Part shown: positions 55,481-64,000 of the stretch, one piece after another
Numbering within the stretch: position 1 is the first letter of the stretch
How the letters are laid out: every line of letters starts with the position of its first letter
Assembly: GCA_945865375.1 (NCBI GenBank)
Contig: CAMBEJ010000004.1
Coordinates: forward strand, 19,654 to 83,653
Direction: 5' to 3'
DNA length: 64,000 nt
Source: Akkermansia muciniphila
Lineage (GTDB): Bacteria > Verrucomicrobiota > Verrucomicrobiia > Limisphaerales > F1-80-MAGS106
Position numbers and translations under genes: made by a program
The notes under the pieces: model-generated
Seen by the model: only the letters and a program-made list of their open reading frames with translations
The model's database searches: none
Told to the model about the DNA's origin: nothing

Positions 55481-55860
55481 CCTCTGAACTGAGCAAAACG
55501 ACCCTGTTTAGCCTGATCCTCGAGCAACTCCAATTCCCTGCTCCTAATCCTAATCCTAATCCTACTCCTAATCCACCCCTCCGTTTCAAGGGCAACACCA
55601 GAGGATTAGATTCTTAAATCCTAAGTCTCGGTGAATTATCTCTCAGATTTTGAACCACAGAGCCACAGAGGCACAGAGAAGAACAGTTAATGAACCCTAA
55701 CTTCTTTCCACCCAGTTTTCCCCCTCTGTGCCTCTGTGCCTCTGTGGTTCAAATTTCAAATCTTTTTGGCTAGGATTAGGATTACGATTGCGATTACGAA
55801 AAATGGAGGAATTGGGGTTGCGCGTCCAGATCACGATTTCAACCGATTTTACTAAGGTCT
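55481..55860. repeat. TAATCG palindrome element with a nested CACAGAG hairpin
   Basis: Left arm 55481-55575 (CTGAACTGAGCAAAACGACC, CTCGAGCAACTCC, TAATCC units) and right arm 55772-55860 (ATTACG units, GGAATTGGGGTTGCGCG, GATTTTACTAAGG) as in the complete copy at 43987. Between them a second palindrome is inserted, TTTGAACCACAGAGCC and GGCACAGAG at 55649-55680 against CTCTGTGCCTCTGTGGTTCAAA at 55731-55753. So one element carries another. Confidence 0.85.
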
Positions 55861-55961
55861 GTTCCTGGCCCCGCACGGAGTGGGACACTCCGCCAAACGG
55901 GAGGTCGGAGACCCTGCCCGACATTTTTAAAACAAGAACTGCCGGCTCCCGCCCTGCTTCC

Positions 55962-57158
55962 CTACGGCATCCAGAGGAAATAGGGCCGCCCTGCCTTCAC
56001 CTTGGGAATGTCCAGCCCGAGATCCAGCTTCACTGAAGCGCGGCTTTCGCTTTGCCCAAATAATCTCAACAAACTGGAAAGGCTATACGCCTGCTGGAAT
56101 GTGACCAGCGTCGCATCCTCGATCCCGACCATCTCCTTGGCCCGTGCCACCGCGGTGTCGAAATTGCCAAGCTCGTCCACGAAGCCGTTTTCAAAGGCCT
56201 GCTTTCCCGTGATGATCCGGCCATCAGCAAGATTTCTCCAATCGGACGCCAAACCCCTGCCCTTCGCTTTGTTCTTCAAAGAGGCGTTGTTACGCCCCTC
56301 TTGAATCACTTCTTTAAACCGGCCAAACGTCTCGTTGATCATGCCCTGAACCATGCCTTTTTCTTCCGCCGATATTTCATGCTCCAGTTTGTCGCCGCTC
56401 ATCATGTCCTTGAATTTGCCGCTCTTATAAACCTCGGGCCTGACCCCGACCTTATCCATCAACCCACGATAGTTGTAACCATGCATGATCACCCCAATGC
56501 TCCCCGTGATGGTCAATTCATTGGCCACAATCCATTGGCATGGCACCGCGACGTAATACCCCCCTGAAGCCGCCACGCTGCCCATCGTAGCCACCACGGG
56601 TTTGCCGTGTTGCTTTTGGAACCTCCCCAACAGACGACTGACATCGTCAGAGGCAAGAACCTCGCCGCCTGGGGAGTCGATCTTCAACACCACCGCACGC
56701 ACCGAGGGTTCCTCGGCGCAGCGGTTCAGTTGCTCCTCGATAGTCTCCGCCAGCCCAATGCCTCGATGATCCATCGGATCGCTGCCGATGATGCCTGAGA
56801 TTTCCAACACGGCGATCTTGTCCGTGCCCGCGCCTTCCTTAAGAACCACTTCCTCAAGTGCTACATGCCTGGCCGAAGCGCCAGATCCGAGACGGGTACC
56901 CGTCAGGTGAAACCAGGATCCGACCTGGGCGAAAAGCGAAATCCCAAGCAAAGCAAATCCCAACAACGCAACCCCCTTCCAGACACCAGAACCCCCGCGC
57001 GGAGGCAGCAACTCGGGACGGAACGTCCGAGGTGGAGGTGGTGATGGCGGCCCCATAGGTGATGTGGGAAGTCGCGGAGGGATAGGAGGGGCTACCGGCT
57101 CCGAAGCGTGTGGCGTCGGTGGTGTCCTTTGCGGAGGAGGGTCGCTTTCCATATTCAA
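55962..57158 (-). CDS. sppA: Signal peptide peptidase SppA
   Basis: About 396 residues (TTG at 57158; ATG at 57152 also fits). A Pro-rich cytoplasmic N-terminus (about 1-50), one membrane helix (GVALLGFALLGISLFAQVG), then the S49 domain: IGSDPMDHRGIGLAE, VLKIDSPGGEVLASDD, the nucleophile in SVAASGGYYVAVP, and the base lysine in VYKSGKFKDM. It degrades cleaved signal peptides. It starts one base after the SGNH lipoprotein stop, so they form an operon. Confidence 0.93.
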   Translation of the reverse strand: MNMESDPPPQRTPPTPHASEPVAPPIPPRLPTSPMGPPSPPPPRTFRPELLPPRGGSGVWKGVALLGFALLGISLFAQVGSWFHLTGTRLGSGASARHVALEEVVLKEGAGTDKIAVLEISGIIGSDPMDHRGIGLAETIEEQLNRCAEEPSVRAVVLKIDSPGGEVLASDDVSRLLGRFQKQHGKPVVATMGSVAASGGYYVAVPCQWIVANELTITGSIGVIMHGYNYRGLMDKVGVRPEVYKSGKFKDMMSGDKLEHEISAEEKGMVQGMINETFGRFKEVIQEGRNNASLKNKAKGRGLASDWRNLADGRIITGKQAFENGFVDELGNFDTAVARAKEMVGIEDATLVTFQQAYSLSSLLRLFGQSESRASVKLDLGLDIPKVKAGRPYFLWMP

Positions 57159-57848
57159 TCAAGGATGCTTGAGCAATGTGTAACAGACTACTTGCGCCAA
57201 GTTTGCGGCACCAGCGGCGTTTGGATGCACCCCGTCGGGGAACCAATCCGGACGGTTCGCAAGGGCTGCATGGAGGTCAACCACCGGCACCCCACGACTC
57301 TTAGCCACCTTCCGGATCAAAGGAATCATCTCGTCTCGGACTGTCGTTTCATTGATCCCCCATCGATCCTGGTACACCGGCGCGGGCAGACAAACCCACA
57401 GCCGGGGCTTCGATGGGATGTTTAAAAAGTGATCCAGCATTTCCCGCAAATCAGACTCGAACTCTGACTTGAAACGCCAGTTCTGGGGTTTCGAATCGTT
57501 GGTCCCCAATTTGATGATAACCACCTGCGGACCAAATCCCTCAACTTCACGAAATGCGTCCAGCTTCCAATAGGGCAGATCCCCTTTCTTCAAAAGCGTC
57601 GCCCCACTCACCCCAAAATTGCGCGTCTCAAATCTCTTGCCAAGGCACTTCCCTAAAACCACCGGATAACTGTTCGCCTCCCGATTCTCAACACCCGCCC
57701 CAAATGTGATGCTGTCCCCGACACACGCCACGCGGATCGCTCCCGAATAGCTCTCAGGCTGAAGAAACGCCGACTCCGTGTTAGGAACCGACCTACACCC
57801 CGAGCCGATGAGACACGCACACACTAAAGCTAAAATCCGAAAATGCAT
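57159..57848 (-). CDS. SGNH/GDSL hydrolase lipoprotein
   Basis: 229 residues. The signal has a lipobox (CLIGSGC), then VACVGDSITFGAGV (nucleophile Ser), NFGVSGATLL, IIKLGTNDSKP, and DGVHPNAAGA with the catalytic Asp/His. Likely a periplasm- or outer-membrane-facing esterase, substrate unknown. First gene of the pair with sppA. Confidence 0.88.
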   Translation of the reverse strand: MHFRILALVCACLIGSGCRSVPNTESAFLQPESYSGAIRVACVGDSITFGAGVENREANSYPVVLGKCLGKRFETRNFGVSGATLLKKGDLPYWKLDAFREVEGFGPQVVIIKLGTNDSKPQNWRFKSEFESDLREMLDHFLNIPSKPRLWVCLPAPVYQDRWGINETTVRDEMIPLIRKVAKSRGVPVVDLHAALANRPDWFPDGVHPNAAGAANLAQVVCYTLLKHP

Positions 57849-57994
57849 AAATGAACTCCTGGATTCCCAGGGATAGTGGGATCAAGTTAGCGGTTCCTCA
57901 TTCTCCTGCGCAAGCCGCGAAATGGGAAAACCAGCAGTTCGGGTGCCACTCACGTTATCCGAGGTCGCCTCCCCTGACGCGGGTATCCCGCCGC

Positions 57995-58098
57995 TTAACC
58001 ACGCTGAAGTGACACCACGGATGACACGGATAACACGGATGAGGAAAGGGAGCTGAGATGATTACTTTATCCGTGCTATCCGTGTTATCCGTGGTTAA
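57995..58098. repeat. Palindromic repeat, ACACGGAT type
   Basis: TTAACCACG and CCACGGATGACACGGATAAC at the left are answered by GTGCTATCCGTGTTATCCG and TGGTTAA at the right, a stem of about 30 bases with few mismatches. The rest of 57849-58363 has no gene apart from the next repeat. Confidence 0.8.
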
Positions 58099-58164
58099 CT
58101 CTTCCCATTCTGCGGTAGGTATTGTCCTCCGAACGACACCTCCCGGAAACGGTGAGTTGCACCC

Positions 58165-58308
58165 CAGCAGTTCTCATTTTGGCCCCCAAGATGGGGGCCG
58201 ACCTCCATGTCTGCCAGATGGGGGCCTCTGGCCTCGGAAGGAGTGGGACACTCAGCGAACCGGGAGGTGGGAGACCCTACCCCCCATTTTCCAAAATGAG
58301 AATTGCTG
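58165..58308. repeat. 144-bp palindrome with CCAAAATGAGAA ends
   Basis: CAGCAGTTCTCATTTTGG (58165-58182) and CCAAAATGAGAATTGCTG (58291-58308) pair at 17 of 18 positions. The interior has GGAGTGGGACACTC and GGGAGGTGGGAGACCCT, matching the segment that follows the element at 55870-55920. So two intergenic spaces share this unit. Confidence 0.75.
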
Positions 58309-58363
58309 TACTCCATCTTGTCCGGATTGACTTTCTTAAAGTTCCCACTTATCAAACGCCCTC

Positions 58364-59200
58364 ATGCCTCATCTCAATGGCTTTACCGGTCACATCGAAC
58401 TCACCCCCTCGTTCGCTCCGCGACCCCACATCACTCATGTGCTGTTCGATTTTGACGGCACGCTCTCCCTGATCAGACAAGGGTGGCCCGAAGTCATGGT
58501 CCCGTTGTTCGCGGAGATGCTCCCGGGAATCCCTGGAGAAACCGAGGCGGAAAAACACCAGCTCCTGTGGGACGACATCATGCGGCTCAACGGCAAGCAA
58601 ACCATCTATCAGATGATCCAGCTCGCCGCCCGCATCCAGGAACGGTGCGGTCATCCAAGAGATCCACTCTGGTACAAGCATGAGTACTTGCGGCGGCTCG
58701 ACGAACGCATCCACCACCGCGTCGAAGGACTCAAACAAGGTGCCTGCAAACCAGACGAGCACTTGCTCTTCGGATCCCGCCTGCTGCTCGACGAACTCAC
58801 ACGCCGCGGGCTTCGTCTCTACCTCGCCAGCGGAACCGATGAACAGTTCGTCAAGAACGAGTCCGACCTGCTAGATGTGAGTCGCTACTTTGAGGGCCGC
58901 ATCTACGGTGCCAAGGACGATTACAAGAGCTTTTCCAAAAAGATTGTCATCGACCGCCTGCTCCAGGAAAATAATATCCAGGGAGAACACTTGATCGCGT
59001 TCGGTGATGGGTATGTGGAAATACAAAACACCAAGGAGGCCGGAGGACTCGCGGTCGCGGTCGCGAGCGACGAGGCCAGCAACGGCGCGGGGAGGGTGGA
59101 CGAATGGAAACGGCAGCGGCTGCTGGGCGTGGGCGCGGACGTCGTGATCCCTGACTACCGGGATACGGTCCCGTTGCTGAGACTCATCCTCGGAAATTAG
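58364..59200 (+). CDS. HAD-superfamily hydrolase
   Basis: 278 residues. Motif I is VLFDFDGTLSLI (nucleophile Asp), motif II LYLASGTD, and motifs III/IV IAFGDGYVEIQNTKEAGG. The cap (about 50-130) is helical, as in phosphosugar phosphatases. With the next two genes (13 bases and 30 bases away) it forms an operon in which a phosphatase and a sugar kinase act on related compounds, perhaps heptose or another sugar of the cell surface. That assignment is inference. Confidence 0.85.
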   Translation: MPHLNGFTGHIELTPSFAPRPHITHVLFDFDGTLSLIRQGWPEVMVPLFAEMLPGIPGETEAEKHQLLWDDIMRLNGKQTIYQMIQLAARIQERCGHPRDPLWYKHEYLRRLDERIHHRVEGLKQGACKPDEHLLFGSRLLLDELTRRGLRLYLASGTDEQFVKNESDLLDVSRYFEGRIYGAKDDYKSFSKKIVIDRLLQENNIQGEHLIAFGDGYVEIQNTKEAGGLAVAVASDEASNGAGRVDEWKRQRLLGVGADVVIPDYRDTVPLLRLILGN

Positions 59201-59213
59201 CCTCCCTCTCTCT

Positions 59214-60320
59214 GTGCGCGAATTGCTCGATCTTTCAAAAATCCGGGTTTACCCATTGGAAACCCGGAGAAGTCTCACCAAAATTGAGGACATCCTTGTC
59301 GATCCTGACTCACTTCCCAGTGCCCTCACACCCGCCAACTCAGCGGCGGTGGAACGTTGCGCCCGCGATATTCTCAAGGCCCAGGACGATCGAGCCCGGA
59401 TCTTGCTGATTTACGGCGCGCATCTCCTGCGCAACGGTGCCGCCCTCATTCTGGAACGGATGATGGCCCGGGGCTGGATCAGCCACTTGGCCACCAACGG
59501 CGCGGGTACCATCCATGATTGGGAATACGCTTTCTTGGGCCGATCCACCGAGAGTGTCGAAGACAATGTGGCCACCGGCAGCTTCGGCACTTGGAATGAA
59601 ACAGGCCGCTTCATCCATCTCGCGCTGCTCGCGGGAGGGATTCGAGGCGAAGGCTACGGCACCGCGCTCGGAAGATTCATCCATGAGGACGGTACAGACC
59701 TGCCCCCTCCAGAAGAACTCGAACGCCTCCTGCGCGCGGAACCGGCCCACGCCCTGGCGCCCGCCCGCGCCGATCTCCTCGTGGCCATGCGCGATCACCA
59801 AATCCCAGGCGGGCGCGTCGCCGTCGATCATCCCTGGAAACACGCCTCGATCCTCTCCAACGCCTTTCGCCATGGGCTCCCCATGTCCGTGCATCCCGGG
59901 ATCGGCTACGATATCATCTCCAACCATCCCATGTTCAACGGAGGCGTCATCGGACGCGCGGCAACGGTCGATTTCAAAATGTTCGCGGGCTCAGTGGATC
60001 ACCTGGATGGCGGCGTGGTTCTCTCCGTCGGCTCGGCCATCATGGGGCCTCAAGTGTTCGAAAAAGCGCTCAGTTGCGTCAACAACTTGCGCCTCAATTC
60101 CGCGCGATCCATTGTTCAAGGCCACCACCTCTACGTGGTGGATCTTCAGGACGGCGGGAACTGGGATTGGTCCCAGGGTGAACCTCCAAAGAACAACCCA
60201 GCCTATTACCTCCGCTTCTGCAAAAGTTACTCGAGGATGGGCGGCGTCATGCACTATCTTCAATCGGATAACCTCCACTTCATCCACCACCTTTACAAGA
60301 CACTCTGCAGCCTGGCTTAA
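59214..60320 (+). CDS. Conserved protein of unknown function in a sugar-phosphate operon
   Basis: 368 residues from GTG at 59214. Blocks include ILLIYGAHLLRNGAALIL, HLATNGAGTIHDWEYAFLG, DNVATGSFGTWNETG, PMSVHPGIGYDIISNHPMFNG, VVLSVGSAIMGPQVFEKALS, and a Trp/Asn-rich GGNWDWSQGEPP near the end. I do not recognise the family; it is seen next to HAD and PfkB genes here, which suggests a step on a sugar phosphate. Confidence 0.7.
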   Translation: MRELLDLSKIRVYPLETRRSLTKIEDILVDPDSLPSALTPANSAAVERCARDILKAQDDRARILLIYGAHLLRNGAALILERMMARGWISHLATNGAGTIHDWEYAFLGRSTESVEDNVATGSFGTWNETGRFIHLALLAGGIRGEGYGTALGRFIHEDGTDLPPPEELERLLRAEPAHALAPARADLLVAMRDHQIPGGRVAVDHPWKHASILSNAFRHGLPMSVHPGIGYDIISNHPMFNGGVIGRAATVDFKMFAGSVDHLDGGVVLSVGSAIMGPQVFEKALSCVNNLRLNSARSIVQGHHLYVVDLQDGGNWDWSQGEPPKNNPAYYLRFCKSYSRMGGVMHYLQSDNLHFIHHLYKTLCSLA

Positions 60321-60350
60321 ACGCAACCGTTCTCAACCTGCTTGCGATCA

Positions 60351-61406
60351 ATGAACTCCCAGCGTTTCCACGAAATCACGGACGCCTATCCCGCTCTCAG
60401 GATAGGCATTCTCGGAGATTTCTGTCTCGACCGCTATCTCGAGATCGACCCCGCTAGATCGGAGATTTCGATTGAGACCAACCTTGTGGTTTACAATGTG
60501 GCTTGCGTCCGCAGCCAACCGGGCGCCGCAGGTACTATCCTCAACAACCTGGTCGCGTTAGGTGTCGGCACCTTGTTTCCGATCGGTTTCCACGGCGACG
60601 ACGGCGAGGGGTTCGAGTTGAACCGCGCGCTCGCCAGCACGCGCGGTGTGCAGATGGAGCACTTCCTGCACACAGCGGGACGGCGCACTTTCACGTACAC
60701 CAAACCCCTCCTGCTCCACCCCGGAAAGGCACCGCAGGAGCTCAACCGGTTGGACTTCAAGAACTGGACCCCCACTCCCGAGGATGTCCAACGCCGCCTC
60801 GCTTCATCCCTCGAACAGCTTGCTCCATCCCTGGATGCCTTGATCATTATGGACCAGGTGGACCTACCCGAAACCGGTGTCGTCACTCAAACTCTGCTCA
60901 AAACCGTGGCGCGCGTCGCGGAGACCTATCCTAGAATGTTCATCATCGCGGACAGTCGGCGAGGACTTCAAGGGTTCCCGAGAGTTTCCTTCAAGATGAA
61001 CCTCGCGGAATTAGGCGCGCTCTCAGACAGCTCCGCCAAGACCTCGATCGAAACAATCCGACAGCAGACCGCTGATGTGGCCCGGCAAAACGGGCGTCCC
61101 ACATTTGTGACGCTGGCGGAATTGGGCATGGTCGGGTCGCTCCCAGACGGCACCACGGTTCATGCACCCTCGCTCCCAGTGCGCGGAGAAATCGATATTG
61201 TGGGCGCCGGTGACTCCGTCACGGCCAACCTCACCGCCGCCACCGCCGCAGGGGCGACTCTTCGCGAAGCCCTCCAGTTGGCCTCCGCCGCAGCTTCCGA
61301 AGTCATCCACCAACTCGGCACGACGGGAACCGCCTCGGTGCCCCAAATCGCCCGGCTGTTCGGTCTTGTGGTTCCTGGGGACAGACAATCTATCGGAGGA
61401 GTCTAA
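60351..61406 (+). CDS. PfkB-family carbohydrate kinase
   Basis: 351 residues from ATG at 60351. Opening IGILGDFCLDRYLEID is that of RfaE/HldE-like kinases, PGAAGTILNNLVALG the sugar-binding block, and DIVGAGDSVTANLTAA the DTAGAGD-type active-site motif with the catalytic Asp. The last residues (GDRQSIGGV) are encoded by a GGGACAGACAAT repeat at 61378-61389. It ends the HAD-unknown-kinase operon. Confidence 0.88.
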   Translation: MNSQRFHEITDAYPALRIGILGDFCLDRYLEIDPARSEISIETNLVVYNVACVRSQPGAAGTILNNLVALGVGTLFPIGFHGDDGEGFELNRALASTRGVQMEHFLHTAGRRTFTYTKPLLLHPGKAPQELNRLDFKNWTPTPEDVQRRLASSLEQLAPSLDALIIMDQVDLPETGVVTQTLLKTVARVAETYPRMFIIADSRRGLQGFPRVSFKMNLAELGALSDSSAKTSIETIRQQTADVARQNGRPTFVTLAELGMVGSLPDGTTVHAPSLPVRGEIDIVGAGDSVTANLTAATAAGATLREALQLASAAASEVIHQLGTTGTASVPQIARLFGLVVPGDRQSIGGV

Positions 61407-61507
61407 CGTTTGGGACATAGAGCCTCCAGACCACGCATGGTATTCGGGGAATCTAATGCCCGAATTCAGGATGTTTCGTCAACCATTTGTCTGTCCCCGG
61501 AAATTCG

Positions 61508-61684
61508 GGCGCGCAACTCTAATTCCTCCGTTTTTCCTAATCGTAATCCTAATCGTAATCGTAATCCTCGGGTGTTGCCCTTGAAACAGAGGGGTGCATT
61601 ACGATTACGATTACGATTACGATTAGGAGCAGGGAATTGGAGTTGCTCGAGCATCAGGCTAAACAGGGTCGTTTTACTGAGTTC
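61508..61684. repeat. TAATCG palindrome element, inverted copy
   Basis: In the opposite orientation to 43987-44203: GCGCGCAACTCTAATTCC and CCTAATCG units on the left, GATTACG units and GGGAATTGGAGTTGCTCGAGC, CAGGGTCGTTTTACTGAG on the right. Around it, 61487-61498 is a reverse GGGGACAGACAA motif. Nothing else is seen in 61407-61919. Confidence 0.88.
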
Positions 61685-61919
61685 ACGACTTCCATGGTCT
61701 GTCTCTTTACACCGCCAAGGATCGCGTCCGGCGACGGGAACAGCGTGCAACTCGTCACGCTCTTTGGGAGCGAGCGGATGATGCACCAGACCAGCAGCGC
61801 GGGGCCATTGTGCTGTTCTACAGCGTGCTCGATGAGCAGCGGCCCGATCCGACATTTTTCGGGGTGCGCCTGGACTTTTCTTTGACGCGCCGAGGCCGCG
61901 CTTGCGGCCTGCGTTCATC

Positions 61920-62300
61920 TCAGGCACGGGACAAAGCATTCTCGCTCACGAACAGGTTGCGGGCGCGGAAAGCGGGCGGGCTTTCCAGCAGTAGCACGGC
62001 GCGCAGTGCGGCGAGCGGCGTGGCGAACCACGGGCGATGAAGCTGCCGGTCCTCCCCGACGGTCCAGTCGGGCTGCGGCAGGGAGAAGCGACGGGCCAGT
62101 TCCTCCGCCGTAGCCGCGATGTAGGCATCCTGAACGCGTCCGATTTCACCGAACTGCGGTGCTAGGAGCGCGGGCGAAGCGGCAAGCGCGGCGCCGTTTG
62201 GCGAAGCGTAGAATCCGTCAAGGAAGTTCGCCAGGCAGCGGTCGAAGGAATCGCCCTGCGCGGCGAGATCGGCGACTTCGGCCAGCGTTTTGGGCCTCAT
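61920..62300 (-). CDS. Unrecognised partner protein of a nucleotidyltransferase-like gene
   Basis: 126 residues, soluble. MRPKTLAEVADLAAQGDSFDR, LANFLDGFYASPNGAAL, VQDAYIAATAEELARRF, then FRARNLFVSENALSRA at the end. I do not recognise the family. It overlaps the upstream nucleotidyltransferase-like gene by ATGA (62297-62300), so the two are made together, as in toxin-antitoxin or AbiE-like pairs. Confidence 0.65.
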   Translation of the reverse strand: MRPKTLAEVADLAAQGDSFDRCLANFLDGFYASPNGAALAASPALLAPQFGEIGRVQDAYIAATAEELARRFSLPQPDWTVGEDRQLHRPWFATPLAALRAVLLLESPPAFRARNLFVSENALSRA

Positions 62301-62863
62301 ATCTTGCCCTCCTCAAACAATCCCTCGACCAGATACTGCGTCTTCACCAGGATACGGTTGGCTGGATAATACTGGGCCACTATTTCCAGCACGACGGGGG
62401 CTGACTTCAGTTGGAGATGGCGGATCAAGAAAACTATGTCCGGCACGTCGGAGGACTCGCCGGTGGTGCCGGCGAGCCGTGCGGCCATGCACTTCATGGC
62501 CAACAAATACTCCGGCACAGGCATCGTGAGGCGCAGGTGAGGAAACTGTGGAAGATTTCCCGCCGTTGTCTCATGCCGGGCAGAGACAAAGCCTTTGACC
62601 CCGTCGTTGAGCCAGTCCGGCGGCAGACCCTGTTCCTCGCCGATCCGGATCGCGAGCTCACGGATGAGCGGTGTAGGTTGAGACAACGCGTCCACGTCTT
62701 TGGTGGAGAGACGGGCGGTGAAAGCGAGGACCATCACGGTGCCAACAAACAGGCAGAGCTCGCCGGTGACGCCCCGTTTGCCGAGTTCATCCGAGAGGGA
62801 ACTCAGCGCGCGCAGGATGGCTCCGCGGGTCAGGGCGTAAGCGGATGGTTGTGATGCGCTCAT
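62297..62863 (-). CDS. Nucleotidyltransferase-like protein (DUF6036/AbiEii type)
   Basis: 188 residues. LCLFVGTVMVLAFTARLSTKDVDAL follows the GGTALxLxxG...RxTxDID pattern of AbiEii/DUF6036 nucleotidyltransferases, with the GG of the motif changed to VGT here, which may weaken activity. Then PEYLLAMKCMAARL and VPDIVFLIRHLQL, typical of the family's second half. First gene of the pair with 61920-62300; the pair could be a stress or phage-defence module, not proven. Confidence 0.75.
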   Translation of the reverse strand: MSASQPSAYALTRGAILRALSSLSDELGKRGVTGELCLFVGTVMVLAFTARLSTKDVDALSQPTPLIRELAIRIGEEQGLPPDWLNDGVKGFVSARHETTAGNLPQFPHLRLTMPVPEYLLAMKCMAARLAGTTGESSDVPDIVFLIRHLQLKSAPVVLEIVAQYYPANRILVKTQYLVEGLFEEGKI

Positions 62864-63173
62864 GCGACTTGGTAAACTCTAGCGAGTGCCGAAGGGCTTC
62901 TCCACCTCCATTTTTACTGAGGCGTCCGTCCTAATAACCAAGTTCGGCATTTGGTTTCTGATGGCTTTCACAATAGATCTTGCAGGTGGATTGGAGCGAG
63001 AAAGCAATTCATATTGATTCTGTGTCTGTGGTGATTTCGCATTCCCGCGCAGCGGAGGCAGGGTCGATGAGGAGGACGCATTTCGCCTCCCCATTCTCAG
63101 TCAACAACCACGCCAGTGGCGAGACCCGCTTCACCGTGGCGGAGGTGCCGATCCATAGTGTCGTGGTGGTGGA
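62864..63173. other. Intergenic region
   Basis: No supported gene in about 310 bases. There is no sign of the N-terminal part expected for the epimerase fragment downstream. Confidence 0.5.
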
Positions 63174-63701
63174 GTGAGCACGAGCCGCGGAGGCGTGCCA
63201 CCGTCTCTTGCGTTGCGTCTCTGCGTTTTCGTGCCGTTGCGCGAAATGAGCAGCGAGTGGGTGGGGGCCTGCGTGGATACAGGCAACAGCCTCGCGCTGC
63301 TCGAGGATCCTTACGCCGTGGTGGAGGCGCTCGCGCCGTTCGCGGTCACGACGCACATCAAGGACATGGCGGTGCAGGAGTACGCGGACGGATTTCTCCT
63401 CAGCGAAGTTTCCATTGGCGACGGGTTCCTCGATCTGCCGCGCATGATTGCCGCATTGCGCAAAGCCCATCCACGGGTCGCTTTGAATCTGGAGATGATC
63501 ACGCGCGACCCGCTTCAGATCCCCTGTCTCAAGCCGGAGTACTGGGCGACCCTTGGAGAAATGAAAGGCGCGCAGCTTGCCGAGGGGCTTGCGAGAGTGA
63601 AGCAAAACACCTCCCGCAAATCCCTCCCGCACACGACGGGTCTTTTGCCGACACAACAAGTCCAGCCCGAGGACCTTCATGTGCGACAATGTCTCAAGTG
63701 A
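63174..63701 (+). pseudogene. C-terminal fragment of a sugar-phosphate isomerase/epimerase
   Basis: The real homology begins about 63250 (VGACVDTGNSLALLEDPYAVV, TTHIKDMAVQEY, LPRMIAALRKAHPRVALNLEMITRDPLQIPCL), the second half of a xylose-isomerase-like TIM barrel. The 60-odd bases before it are a CTCTGCGTTTTCGTGCC repeat, so the first half has been replaced. The stop is at 63701. Confidence 0.75.
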
Positions 63702-64000
63702 GCGCGCGAAACCCTCTAAAACCAATAAAAGGCGGCTGGAATCGATTTGTGAGTGACGAGCAGAATGCCTTCGATTCTCCTCCTTTTTCCTCCGTTGAGG
63801 ATCCTAGGATGGCCGCGAAAGAGCGCAAATAACACAGAGAAACCAAGCTAACCCTTGCGTTCTTTCGTAGCTCTGATTTTGTATTTCATCCTACTCACCC
63901 CTCAGTATTTACCACGGAGCCGCAAGCCAATCGGCGCGCGGCCATCCTGGCCGCAGCAGCCGCGAACACTGACGCTGCCTCGAGAGAATCCCACGCGTTT
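63702..64000. other. Intergenic end of the window
   Basis: No gene. GAAAGAGCGCAAATAACACAG (63818-63838) and AACCCTTGCGTTCTTTCG (63851-63868) form a short version of the CGCAAAGAG palindrome seen at 6624-6770. Confidence 0.5.

Overview
The window looks like a chromosomal contig from a Verrucomicrobiota bacterium, probably of the Pedosphaera/Limisphaera (subdivision 3) type. This is inferred from content: prepilin-like proteins ending in an ADGH motif, CotH/lamin-tail surface proteins, DUF1573 and DUF5069 proteins, a long three-domain IspG, and intergenic spaces crowded with palindromic repeats. I see no rRNA, tRNA or CRISPR array.

Layout: 0.5-3.7 kb holds DUF5069 and a compact arsenic operon (arsR, thioredoxin-type arsC, a small ATG-less ORF, acr3). 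4.1-11 kb is metabolic: ilvD, an SGNH hydrolase, an aldo/keto reductase, an argD-like aminotransferase, rhodanese and trxB. 11.2-19.4 kb is a 7-kb minus-strand cassette lying between what look like the N-terminal (11.2-11.7) and C-terminal (18.5-19.4) halves of one CotH gene. 19.4-24 kb carries hemL, an ActP-type symporter with its DUF485 partner, and a CBM9-like protein. 25.2-34.6 kb is a second minus-strand cassette resembling the first: both have a Cys-rich secreted protein, a large exported protein with a C-terminal anchor, a polytopic GT39-like enzyme, a prepilin-like protein and a GT2 glycosyltransferase. 35.2-38.2 kb is a gene graveyard with pieces of a DruA-like protein, a serine recombinase, a molybdopterin oxidoreductase and an NrfD-like protein, plus a broken antitoxin/PIN-toxin pair. 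38.3-43.4 kb is one giant lamin-tail/CotH protein. 43.4-48.7 kb is yajQ, ispG, rseP and a FadL-type porin. 49.0-54.4 kb is a locus resembling phcB-phcS-phcR, the hydroxy-fatty-acid methyl ester quorum-sensing genes of Ralstonia, with homopolymer frameshifts in its first two genes. 54.6-63.7 kb holds a YugP protease, sppA, an SGNH lipoprotein, a HAD/unknown/PfkB operon, a nucleotidyltransferase pair and an epimerase fragment.

The clearest new observations are: (1) a 164-bp MITE present twice with exact 5-bp target duplications, each copy splitting a gene whose frame is restored by precise removal; (2) a family of palindromic elements built on TAATCG/CGATTA hexanucleotide arms; (3) the two related cassettes, which may make and glycosylate a disulfide-rich secreted protein; and (4) the phc-like locus next to a divergent fatty-acid porin. 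Many genes carry single-base frameshifts. Some may be assembly errors, but those with insertions, missing segments or several lesions are real decay.
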